A stretch of 64,000 nt of DNA. Source: Cannabis sativa. Its lineage: Eukaryota > Streptophyta > Magnoliopsida > Rosales > Cannabaceae. Each line of letters opens with the position of its first letter. The first letter of the stretch is position 1. A program made the translations under genes and the position numbers. The stretch is taken from the NCBI RefSeq assembly GCF_029168945.1, contig NC_083608.1, forward strand, positions 13,906,136 through 13,970,135, written 5' to 3'. Below, one piece after another: positions 1-10,359 of this stretch. The notes under the pieces are model-generated. The model worked only from the letters and a program-made list of their open reading frames with translations. It did not search any database and was not told the DNA's origin.

Positions 1-1915
1 AAGTTGTTTGAAAAAACTCCAACTTAAAATAATTATCTATTTAATTAAATTTCATGAAAATAATAATATTTAAGTATCATGATGAAAATCAACTTATATA
101 TTTAATCTTCAATTTAATTAAATGTTTTAGATATAAGAATTAAATAATCAAGTTTAAAAGAAACTCAATTATTAATTTTAATTTAATACTAGGAAAATAT
201 TTTTTTTAAAAAAAAATAAATAAGTTGGTCCAAAATTAATTAATTAAATAATTAATTTTCAACTTAAAATACTTTCCTAATTAAATATTAGAAAAAATAA
301 CTAGTACTAGAAATAACTATCTAGAATATATTTCAATTAACAAAGTGTTTTTCTAAAATTAACTTTAAAATATTAAAATGAAAAATAAATTTCATATATT
401 TTAAAAGTTAATTATGTTGCTAATTCAATTTTAATTAGGTTATACTAATATAAGTAACCTAATACAATTATTTAAATAAGGCAAATGGGCCTTCACAATT
501 GGGGTGGTTCATGTGAGGGAGTGTTGGGTCTAGTATGTCGTACCCACTGCTATTGGCCCCCTAACTCTCACACAAGGCCCAAAGGAGAGGATTTTAACCT
601 TTAAATAAATAATTGTTATTAATTGAATAAGCCCAATTCTAATTGGGCCTAAATAAAATTACCTAAGTGAAATATTATTTTAGCAATCTAGTCCATTTAC
701 TTAGTAAAACTTAAATGGGTTTCATATATGCATCTAAGCCCAATAGCAAACATATAGGCTCACACAGGTCAAATGATTTGGATGAGCCCTATCATGTTAC
801 TAGGTTTACACAGATGAAAGAAATGCAAAATTTACCTGTTATAAATTATTTATAAGATCTATTCACAATTGGACTATGATTAAAATAGATCATTGGATCT
901 GTCAACAAGTTAATCATAGCAATTTAGATCAGATAAATAATAGGTTTGTAAAAAAATTTGAATATATATATAATATAACAATCAAACAATACAAACAAAC
1001 AAGTAACTGATCTGGAATATCTGGAAAGTAAGCTAAAATATCTCAATTTTAAAATAAATATCTTAACTAGAATTCAAATTTAGGTTGTTAGTAAATATTT
1101 GAAAAATTTAAAAATTTAACAAACTCCTAAATTTCCTAAATTCTAACAAAAAATCAAAAAAAAAAAATATCTACCCAATTTTCAAATTTTAAATTTATTC
1201 AAAATTTAAACTTATTTAAAATTTCTAATAAGATAATATAATAAAATATCTTGAATTTTAAATTTAGTTATTTCAATATTATATTCTAAGTCTTATAATT
1301 TAATAAATTTAAATATTACATAAATAAACTAATTGAAAAAAAATATATATTTTAAATGGTTAGAATATTTTATTAAAATAATAAAATAAAACAAGTTTGA
1401 AAATTTATGGTTTGAAACCCTAAAATTTCTATTCAAACCTAAACTAACCAAACCTTTTAAATTTCATGTTATTTTTGCCAAAATATAATTTTAATAAAAA
1501 AATATCTAATAAGATAAAATATTAAACCTAACATATTCCTAATCTATAATTTTAATTAATAAAATATATTTTAAAAAATAAAAAAAAAATTAAAAAAAAT
1601 ATGATATGGTTAGCAAACTTTGAAATTTGAACAAGATTATTTTAAAAGATAATATTTTAATATCAATGTAAGATCATTCCAAATTTTTTTAAAAAAATGT
1701 AATATCTGATCTTATAATTAAAATAAATAAAATAATCTAAAATTTCAAAATTAACCATAAGGCTCTTTTTGTGAGAAATCAAATTTTCAAAATTCAAAGC
1801 CTACTAATATCTAAAACTAATTTTAATTAATAAAAATTAGTTTTATTCTGACAATTAGATTTTTAATTGAAAATTCAGATTCTACACCAAATTCTACCAA
1901 AAATTGGCTTTTGAT

Positions 1916-2176
1916 TCAATGAAAAACGATTTTTGAATCAAAAGATATGAAGTAAACAAGTTTGAGGCACAAGGGTATGCATTGCATACCCCTACGCGCG
2001 CGGAGAGCAGGGATTTGGCCGAGGCAGAGGCTGCAAGCAGCCACATTTGATCGAGGAGCTCGGCGCTGCAGCCCTTCAGACAGGAGCCGTGTCCGAGAAA
2101 CCTTGGTCTGCACTGTCTGAATGGCCGAGCGTGTCCGAGCGGTTCCAAGGACCGTACGCGCGCGTGTGTGACTCAA
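1916..2176 (-). CDS. Small ORF in copia leader (copy A)
   Basis: An 86-codon ORF reads in the sense of the retrotransposon. Its second half ends RARRGMQCIPLC...FDSKIVFH followed by a stop. Copy E keeps the same reading frame and tail (60221-60460), but its N-terminal half is different. The variable part comes from a GC-rich islet inside an otherwise very AT-rich leader. There is no recognisable domain. It may be an upstream ORF of the retrotransposon RNA or a chance ORF; I cannot show translation. Confidence 0.25.
   Translation of the reverse strand: MSHTRARTVLGTARTRSAIQTVQTKVSRTRLLSEGLQRRAPRSNVAACSLCLGQIPALRARRGMQCIPLCLKLVYFISFDSKIVFH
1973..1991. repeat. Palindrome at edge of leader GC-rich islet (copy A)
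   Basis: A perfect inverted repeat with 9-base arms (GGGTATGCA and its complement) around a single T. It is conserved and one base longer per arm in copy E at 60277-60297. It marks one boundary of the GC-rich islet (about 1973-2170). Confidence 0.7.
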
Positions 2177-2433
2177 ATCCTGATATTTTTGTTCAAATTC
2201 AAAAAATCATAACTGATTCATAAAAAATCTAAATTAGGTTCTGTAAAAGTCTAAATTTATTAATTTTTTGTCTATTTTCCAGTAAAAATAATTCTAGATC
2301 GAAATAAAAAATATTTCAGTAACATACATTGTGATTTCTAAACTATCATCACATAAGCACATAAACCACATGAAACCATCCAAATCAATGCAAATCATCG
2401 TTTTAATTCATATTTCATGAAAGTAAATCATTA

Positions 2434-2450
2434 CCATGGCTCTGAGGCCA
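2434..2450 (-). other. Primer-binding site of element A
   Basis: Two bases inside the LTR, the minus strand reads TGGCCTCAGAGCCATGG. It matches the initiator-Met tRNA primer site (TGGTATCAGAGC) except at two positions. The identical sequence sits at the same distance from the LTR in copy E (60705-60721). This fixes the element's orientation and shows that 1-2452 is internal sequence, not flank. Confidence 0.75.
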
Positions 2451-2452
2451 GT

Positions 2453-4329
2453 TGTTGGAATATGTTTTACCAGGATCTAGATTGACTAACAAGTATGTTT
2501 CATTAACATCCTAATATGAATTTCTAAAACAATGAATAAACACATATAAAGTTTCAGAAAACCTTACATTGGGTGCAACGAAATAATATGTCTCCTTCCA
2601 CTCAGATCTCTAACCCTTGTATCCTGTCTGTCATAGAGTATTACCAAGATCTGAGCCCGAATGTCCTTCTCTTCAATTTGGATTCTTCACAATCTTCCAG
2701 ACTATGATTGAGATACCACTTGATGTGTGTGGGCACTCACTCTATCACTCAAGGTTTCAAAAAATTGAAGAAGAAAAGAGGGAGAGAGAGGTTCGGCTAT
2801 AGACAATAGGATAGAATGCTCAATTTTTCTGAAGGCAAAAATTCTATTTGAATTTTCATTCACATCACTCTCTATTTAAGTGTGAGCCATCACTATCTAT
2901 TTATAGGTAACCACTAGGTTTAGGTTAGGAATTATTAGGCATTAAAATAATGAAAATATTAATTGGAAAAAGCCTCATAAGTGGCCGGCCATAGAGTAAT
3001 GGGCCCCACTTGGTATTTTTCCAATTTTCACAATTTTCACTTCTATTTTCTCAAAAACGCTAATTTTTTAATTCTAACCATTTAAATGCCAAAACTAATT
3101 ATTTAATAACTAAAATAAATTATTAAATAATATTGTCATTTAATATATTTATTAATTAGACATAATAAAGTCTTCCAATTAATAAATAAAACTTAGAATC
3201 TCTTTTCTTCACAATTTAGCCCTTGCTTAGTGAAAATTCATAAACTAGACATAGTCTAATTTTAGAATTATAATTGATTAATTAAAATCAACTATTTGAG
3301 TCTTACAAGCAGTATTGTCTCAACTAGAATGGGGACCATGGGCCTATATAACTAAGCTTCCAATAAGTTGAACTAGAATTTACCAAGTAAATTCCCTATT
3401 ATTAATTCCTTGTTCCATCCACTCATAGAACTTGGAATTGCACTCTTAGTCATATAGAACGCTCTATATGTTCCACCATATAGATACGATATCACATTTA
3501 AACATCGTTCTAATCTCAATAATCAAAGAACCTCTATAGATGATTTACACCGAGTAGAAATAAATTTATCGTTTCACTGCTCAATGTATTTTATCCTTAA
3601 AATACTTAACTTCCTGTAAATGATATTTCAGTGAAATATAATCACTGAAATAAGAGCTCTTCCATTTACATGTATTAACCCAAGCTCGAAGGAAATCATC
3701 GTTTCACTTCTAAGTACCTATAGAAGCTATAGATTTCATATCTATGTTTAGCGCTCCCACTCAATCATACTACCATGTTCCCAAAATGTACGTATCACCC
3801 TGACCAGAAAGTAGGCTTAACTAACAAATCAAAGAACATGAATAACACTCCTGAGATTGAACCTAAGCATATCAGGATTAAGATCTTTTGGTCTAAGATC
3901 AACTAGTGATATTGAGTCAAAAAGATACAACGGTAAGATTATATTATCTTAACCAAGATCAATATCGGTCCAGTCCAATGTATACTCCATACATTCAAAG
4001 CTAGCATACTTTACCAATGTTCTGGAAAGAACATAACACTTATGCATAGTGTAAGTACACTTCATCGCTGATTATCACATCAGTGTAAATCCAACGCACT
4101 GATGAAACATGGACTATGTCTTTTGAAGCATATAATCACAATCACATTCCATTGTGTTGACATCACTGTAATTGTAAATGACTATATGTTCTGGACTTAA
4201 CAGATTTTGTACATATATTAAGCCACAAACATGAAAACAACATGTAAATATTAATGACTTCTAATCTTTTATTGATAACAAATCAGAATAGATTGGAATG
4301 GATTTTATTTACGGCATAAAATCCCAACA
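2453..4329 (-). repeat. 5' LTR of copia element A
   Basis: On the plus strand it starts TGTTGGAATATGTTTTACC and ends with GGCATAAAATCCCAACA, the inverted TG...CA ends of an LTR of 1877 bp. The same LTR family recurs at 18464-22209 (split), 20007-21893, 51710-53580, 60724-61727 and 61728-63636. The start TGTTGGG.TTTATGCCCTAAATAAA seen on the sense strand is typical of plant copia LTRs. Confidence 0.85.
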
Positions 4330-4440
4330 TTTAAAAAAAAAATGCAAAAGCATAACATACTAACACATAAAAGTCAAAAGGCACTAAGCCTTTACAAACA
4401 TATTAAAAAAACATAAACATGGAAAAAAAATGCTAGAGAT

Positions 4441-4536
4441 CTAATTTGGTGGATATCCAAAACGGTCCATGTATGCCCTCCATTGTGCAATTTCCTCTTG
4501 AGCATCAGCGAATTCGTGCTCCATCTCACTCCTCAT
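4441..4536 (-). pseudogene. C-terminal remnant, possibly CACTA (En/Spm-like) protein
   Basis: The minus strand has 31 in-frame codons ending in a stop, including the stretch AQEEIAQWRAYMDRFGYPP. Short coiled-coil tails of this kind end many plant En/Spm-associated transposase-like proteins, but the match is by general resemblance only. The rest of the ORF is cut away at 4537, where a MITE-like terminus begins. The 111 bases between the LTR (ends 4329) and the stop are A-rich and would be its 3' UTR. Confidence 0.3.
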
Positions 4537-5038
4537 TAGGGGTGTACATCGGTCGGTTTGGTCGGGCTATAGTATATTTTTACCAACCAATATAATTGTT
4601 GGGTTGCAAAAATCTAATTGTAAACCGTCTAATGAAAAAATAAAAAAAGTGTAACCCGCCCAATAATTTTTTTCAGTTTGGTCGGGTTAACACGTTTAAA
4701 CCGATCTTTATTTTTTATTTTTTTATTATTGTTAATTTTTGGTGTTCAAATAATAGATTTGAAAAAAAAATAAATGTATAGTATAGGCCTTTCAAGATTA
4801 AAATGGTTACAGTTGAAATTAATGTTAAAAAATAAATATAAATTGAATAAATATTAAAGTATTAAACAATTTTTTTCAAAAATTAGAATAAAAAAATATA
4901 CTCATATGTAAATTTTAACTTCAATATTCAAATACAATGAAAATGATCAACTATAAATTCTAAATGTCAAATTAAACACTATAATATATGAACTTTAAAT
5001 GTAAAATAGTTTAACTATTAAATGTAATTTATATATTA
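4537..5038. mobile_element. hAT-like MITE fragment and AT-rich sequence
   Basis: It begins TAGGGGTGTACATCGG, the same terminus as the MITEs at 24364 and 28236. The next 200 bases contain repeated GGTCGGGTT-type words (GGTCGGTTTGGTCGGGC, GTTTGGTCGGGTTAA). The opposite terminus is not seen before LTR T1 starts at 5039, so the copy is probably truncated. The remainder to 5038 is featureless AT-rich sequence. Confidence 0.45.
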
Positions 5039-6101
5039 TGTTGATGCAGATTTTTGTTAACTATATTTAAGCCTAAATTGCGATGGATTTGCACCAGAAA
5101 TAAAAGCAGTGAAGAAAAAATAAGAACATAAGGGTTTTCTACGTGGTTTTGTAGTTAAAATTCTGCATAGTCTACGAATCAATCTTATTAGATTTCTGAT
5201 ACAGTTCTAGGACTTTTTTCTCTAATAAATTTTTGTCCCTTTTTCAGTGTAACCTGCTCCTATTTATAATTACAAATTTGACTAATTTACAACAATAATC
5301 CCCTGAAATTTTGGAATTTGATTACATCCCACATAGAATAAATGCGGTTATTATTTGAAAATTACACAGCTATGATTGGTCCACTTTTACTGGGTCAATT
5401 CAAACGTGTATTAATTATGTTGTAAAGCGTATCGTTCTGGGACGTCTTGCTGTGAACATAGCAACAATAACCCTGGTAGCGAGCTAGAGCTTTTCCCATG
5501 TCTTTCCGAAGTTGATAATGTAAACCTCGTTGTTTCTGCGCCTAAAGACATAATGCTCCATCTGACAATCGCAGTTCTTGGTGACAAGGTGAACTTCAGC
5601 AGTCAGCATCATTTGAATGTTAGCTTCTATCTGAGAGAGCTGACTCGACGGAGCTGTAGATTTCATTGAAAGATGTTAGGAGCTGATTAGTGAAGGTACC
5701 ACAAGTGTGCTTTCCTATAGCGAGATGGATGCCTCGCTATTAGTTGTTTAGATTCACTCGACTGCTATACTGAGTTTGTATAATGTGTATTATACACTAA
5801 ATGCCTTAACACTCACCGTCTCGTCTATGTCTCTCCATGTGTAGCGAGGTTGATGCCTCGCCTTGCACTACTGATGTCGTATGGTTTCTCGTCAATGCGT
5901 GAGTTAATAGTCTATATATCCTTGTCTCGCTTATGACTTTACAATCAGCAAGTTATAGATATACATTACCAATTTAGTATTTTAATGAGTTATTCCGTTT
6001 TAACATCTACAAATATAATTAATATTATATTTGTTGGTTCGTATTCTCCCAAGTTGACACATGTCCTTCTCTGAAGTGCCAGCCGAATTTCGGGTATAAC
6101 A
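5039..6101 (-). repeat. 3' LTR of Tat-type gypsy element T1
   Basis: On the minus strand the LTR starts TGTTATACCCGAAATTCGG at 6101 and ends CTGCATCAACA at 5039 (1063 bp). It follows a polypurine tract AAGGGGCAAT (6102-6111, minus). Start, end and tract resemble those of T3 (TGTTATCCC...GGTCAACA, GGGGGCAAA). The internal region therefore extends rightward into 6102-6477 and, past the Athila insertion, 17716-18463. Confidence 0.65.
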
Positions 6102-6477
6102 ATTGCCCCTTAAAAAGTTCTTTTTTAATAAAAGTGCTTTTTAATAATTACAGAGGATATATTTGTCATAATACCTTTTGAAAATATGCACATCTTTGAT
6201 TTTGGGAGTTTTATGGTTCCAATACACATCAATAGCATTAATGGACTGTCTTTTCCACTTCTATTTTCATCCATTAGATCTTCCATGTTATGATCTGATG
6301 GTTGAAAAATATAGAGTATAAAACGGTACGAATCAAACTTTCTACCATTTTCATCTTCTCCAAAAAATTTAAGCTTTCAAGAAATCCCACTCAAGCTTTC
6401 TGTACCCGTGCATGCCATCCCTATCTTTGACATTCTTCCTACAAATTTACTCGAACTTGCTTTTCGAATCCTGGCGT
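6102..6477 (+). other. T1 antisense promoter and leader exon, left part
   Basis: This stretch holds the T1 polypurine tract (minus), the antisense TATA box and, from about 6345, what looks like a 5' UTR exon. The exon is interrupted at 6477 by the Athila element and resumes at 17721. Its last five bases, GGCGT (6473-6477), are the left target duplication of the Athila insertion. Confidence 0.45.
6317..6323 (+). promoter_or_regulatory. TATA box of T1 antisense unit
   Basis: GAGTATAAAACGG lies about 215 bp inside the internal region from the T1 3' LTR and reads away from it, i.e. antisense to T1. A pyrimidine-rich segment (TTTCTACCATTTTCATCTTC) follows at start-site distance. T3 has an equivalent box at 48243-48250. 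Confidence 0.45.
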
Positions 6478-7683
6478 TGTTAGGCTATTTTTAGCCTAAG
6501 TTTCGGGTCAATTTCATAAACGTTTTCTCATTTAATGCTTCCTTTTGGAATGGTTTTATGCTTGGTTTTCCTTGTTTCAGGTTCCCGATGCATTACAGTT
6601 CGAATTTTATCAATTGGTGAAAAGACGGGACATTCTGGAGAAAAATTTGCTGAAGCTGCCAATTTGGCTCCAGTAGTCGCGACCCTTTTCTATGGTCGCG
6701 ACTAGGAGGTTTTGGCAGAATGGGTGTTTTTTCCAATTTGCATATGGTCGCGACTAGGGCTTTATGTAGTCACGACCAGGGGCAAAACACAAGATTTTTG
6801 ACCAGTTTCGAATTTTCTCCATTCAGAGGTAACAACCCTAATTCCTATATAAGGGACTCGACTTTTATGATGAATATTATCAGAAATCAACCCCGAAAAG
6901 TGAATGAAGGAGGAGAGGAACCTATTGTGACTATCCGGAGCAAAATCGCCAACTAGTTCTTTCTTAACTCTTGAATTTCCTTATGTTAATTTCTGTTCTA
7001 GATTTAATTATGGATGTTAATATGGTTTTTATGAACTAAATTCCCAATTGGGGAAGACGATGAATGTTGATTAAAGTTTTTACTTAGTTAATTATAATTG
7101 CCATTCCTTTTATCTTGTTTGTAAAATTATCTATATATGTGTGTAATTCCATGTTTAAGATTGATCACCTTCTACATGTTCTACGATCTCAATTTAAAAT
7201 CTGACAAGTGATAATTGAGAATGCTAAAATTAGATAATCTAAGTTTTATGTGAAACAAAAGTATTTGCGTAACCTGTGTGACATTTAGATTAGTGCTTAA
7301 AGCTGATTACATGTTATTCTAATTCAGAGATTGATTAGAGAACATGTGATTTAGAACCTAAAAGATCTGAAAAGAGTTAGGTTAATTTGTGTAATCTGTC
7401 ATTCAAATCAAGAAAAATGATAGCAATTAACATTAACAATTGGGTAAATAAATCAACAAGATTCTCTTCCCTATTTTATCATCTTGATTGAATCTTTCGC
7501 TGTTAATTTTAGCTTTTTGATACTAATGTTTTGTGTTTTAATCATAAAAATTATTGGTTTGCCAAATAGAGTCATAAATTTAATCTAGTGGTATTCAGTC
7601 CAATTCCCTATGGTTCGACCTCACCTTTGTGAGTTTACTACTTGAATACGTGCACTTGCGTATTATTCATAATTTTCGTAACA
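6478..7683 (+). repeat. Athila 5' LTR
   Basis: Begins TGTTAGGCTATTTTTAGCC and ends TTTTCGTAACA (1206 bp). It contains three exact TCGCGA palindromes at 6677, 6696 and 6748, and a fourth decayed to TCACGA. A TATATAAGG box lies near 6845. The ORF at 6720-6956 is a by-product and not counted as a gene. Confidence 0.85.
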
Positions 7684-7689
7684 AGTGTT

Positions 7690-7707
7690 TGGCACTGTTG
7701 CTGGGGA
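7690..7707 (+). other. Athila primer-binding site
   Basis: TGGCACTGTTGCTGGGGA lies six bases after the LTR end. It differs by only a few transitions from the Athila-lineage primer site TGGCGCCGTTGCCGGGGA, which pairs with tRNA-Asp. Confidence 0.8.
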
Positions 7708-7951
7708 ATTGTTTAAAGATTGATATTGCATAAGATTACATTAAATTCTACTTTGGTTAATTTTTCTTGCTGATTGCTAACCTTTTTCTTTCAACATTGT
7801 CTTAGTCTATTTCAGGAATTTAAGGTGTATGCGACGACAAGGACAGAGTATTAGACTACCGGTTGATCCTAAAATTTAGAAAACTTGTAGAAGAAATAGA
7901 AGAAACAAAAGGCACGAAAGAGTTTCAGTAACTACTGGAATAGAAGAAATC

Positions 7952-9221
7952 ATGGCTGATTATGCTAATGGCAGTAATAATGGCGGCAACAACGGTAATA
8001 ACAGAGGTGCCGTTGAAGATCAGGCAAATGGTCGTAGTCTAAGAGACTACATTCTTCCAACTCTGATGGGGGTCCAGTCTTGTATAAGACCACCCACCGT
8101 AGATGCCAACAACTTCGAAATAAAGACTGCCATACTCCAAATGGTGTAGTCTTTAGTCCAATTTGGTGGACTCCCCTCTGAAGACCCCAATTTCACTTGT
8201 CTAATTTCATGGAGTTATGCAGACTTTCAAGGTAAATGGAGTCAGTGATGATGCCATCCGCTTAAGACTTTTCCCATTAAAATTGGTTGATCTCCTTGCC
8301 ACCGAACTCTATTGCAACATGGATCGATTTGGCAACAAAGTTTTTGTCCAAGTTCTTTCCTCCAGCAAAGCCTACTAAGCTGGGAGGAGAATTTAATAAT
8401 TTCTGTCAGCTGGACAATGAATCTCTTCATGAGGCTTGGGAGAGGTTCAAAGATCTCATCAAGAAATGTCCACATCATGGTATTGAAAAGTGGATGTTGG
8501 TCCATAACTTCTACAACAGGCTGATTGGCAATATCAAAACGATTATAGATGTCACAGTTGGTGGGGCATTTATGAAAAAAAGTAAAAACGAGGCCTATAA
8601 TTTGCTAGAAGAAATACCCTTGAATAATCAGCAATGGCCAACTAAAAGAAGTCAAACAAAGAAGGTGGCTGGCATTCATGAGGTAGATCCCATCACCAAA
8701 CTGACAGCCCAAGTAGAGGGCCTGACAAAACTGATAGTTGTGCAGGCAAAACAGGCTCAAGTTGTTTGTGAGCTTTGTGGGGGCCCTCCCACCTATGATG
8801 AATGTTCGGTAGATGTGAATAATATGCCAATGGATGAAGCAAAAGCCATAGGGAATTACTCTCAAAATAACAACTTTGGGTACAATCAAGGAGGGGGTCG
8901 AAGAAATAGTGGTCTTAATCAGCAACAACAAGGGTTCTATCAGTCGAGAAATTAGTCCCAAACTCAAAATCAACAGCAACCACAGCAACAAGGTTCTAGT
9001 GGAGGGTCTAGTCTTCAAACATATTTATTGCTACAGTTTATGACAGAGACTAGATCATCCCTTAAAGCCTTATAGAATCAGATGGGGCAGTTGGCAACTC
9101 AGATAGCTACCCGTCCTCAGGGGAACTTGCCTAGCACAACAGAGGTCAACCCAAAAAAAAATGTAAGGCAATCTCTCTGAGAAGCGGGAAGAAGTATGAA
9201 TGGCCTGATGGGGGAGAACCA
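7952..9221 (+). pseudogene. gag: Athila gag (broken)
   Basis: Encodes the capsid-nucleocapsid polyprotein. An N-terminal piece (7952-8146) carries a Gly/Asn-rich start and [13 protein letters not shown]. After a frameshift the capsid core resumes at 8287 (KFFPPAKPTKLGGEFNNF, HEAWERFKDLIKKCPHHG). The zinc-knuckle-like motif near the C-terminus reads CELCGGPPTYDEC. The family usually has His where the second Pro stands (codon CCC at 8788-8790), so metal binding is probably lost. In-frame stops fall at 8953 and 9073, after which NQMGQLATQIATRPQG-type sequence continues to the protease. Confidence 0.8.
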
Positions 9222-10136
9222 GTGGAAGAAGAGGTTCATGATCAACCGGCACCAACATCAGCAGAAAAGAAGACTATTGAGAGTCTCACAGCAAAACAAG
9301 CTTCTCCACCAGTCAACATAGATCATCATGTGAAGATCCCTTATCCACAGAGACTCAAAAAGACCAACCTAGACAAGCAGTTCTTAAAATTTCTAGAGGT
9401 ATTTAAAAAGCTGCACATCAACATATACTTTGTAGAAGCCTTGGAACAGATACCTAGTTATGTGAAATTCATGAAAGAAATCCTGTCAAAGAAGAGAAAA
9501 ATGGAAGACTATGACACAGTGGCATTGACTGAGGGTTGTAGCGCTATACTACTGAAGAAACTCCCTCCCAAACTCAGAGATCCTGGGAGTTTCACCATTC
9601 CTTGTACCATCGGGAGAATAGAGGGGATAAATGCGTTGTGTGATTTGGGAGCCAGCATCAATTTGATGCCTCTGTCGGTTTTTGAAAGATTGCAGTTGGG
9701 TGAGGCAAAGTTAATAACCTTGTAATTAGCTAATCGGTCGTTGGCTAATCCAAGGGGAGTCATCGAGGATGTTCTAGTCAAAGTTGATAAATTCATCTTT
9801 GATTTCATTGTTCTGGACTTGGAAGAAGACAGCAATGTTCCAATTATTCTTAGGAGACCATTCTTGGCAATAGGCAAAGCGTTGATAGATGTTCAGAAGG
9901 GTGAATTGAAGCTGAGATTGCAAGGGGAAGAAGTGGTCTTCAATGTACTAAAGGCAATGACTTTTCCAAAGGTAAGCAATAACTGTTTCTTTGTTGATCT
10001 GATAGACACTATAGTGGAGAAGAAAAAGTTGATGGAAGATCCTTTAGAAATGAGCTTAATCGAAGATGAGTTGGATGAGCAAGATGGAATGGATGCATTG
10101 GGATATGCCAAATGGCTCGACTCTTATGGGCATTGA
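9222..10136 (+). pseudogene. Athila aspartic protease region (broken)
   Basis: This region joins gag to RT and carries the retropepsin-like domain. The catalytic motif CDLGASINLMPLSV is intact (Asp codon 9642-9644). A stop at about 9723 splits the domain, and the continuation from 9741 has the family's IILRRPFLAIGKALIDV strand. The downstream linker is acidic (DELDEQDGMDALGYA). The reading frame does not change across the stop. Protease activity is unlikely from this copy. Confidence 0.75.
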
Positions 10137-10359
10137 ATAGGAAGTACTATGAAGAGTTGGGGTTGTGCCAAAGAAGCCTATGCCATCTACAGAAAAACTA
10201 CCAGAACTAAAACTGAAGGTGCTTCCTGATCATCTACGGTATGAGTTTTTGGGAGAAGACAAGAAGCTTCCAGTCATAGTGTCAGCTTGACTTTCTAATG
10301 TGGAGACTGACAAGTTGCTAAGAATACTCCGCGCGCACAATAAAGCCATTTGGTGAACA

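Larger units (their letters stand above)
1..4329 (-). mobile_element. Copia-type LTR retrotransposon A, 5' end
   Basis: The element lies on the minus strand, with its 5' LTR at 2453-4329, a primer-binding site just left of the LTR and an AT-rich leader from 2452 to the window edge. Leader and LTR match a second copy (E) at about 58385-61727 almost base for base. No gag or pol coding is visible in these 2.4 kb, so the element either has a very long leader or is a non-autonomous LARD-like derivative. The bases right of the LTR (TTTAA) would be one target duplication; its partner is off the window. Confidence 0.8.

Noticed and set aside
2617..2802. Short ORFs recurring in several copia LTRs (for example also 51986-52180)
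   Set aside because: They occur antisense to the LTR, differ in length and frame between copies, and have no start context or conserved product.
8605..9018. Hydrophobic minus-strand ORF (Leu/Ile-rich) in Athila gag
   Set aside because: Complement of the gag Gln/Asn-rich coding region. Hydrophobicity is a by-product of antisense translation.
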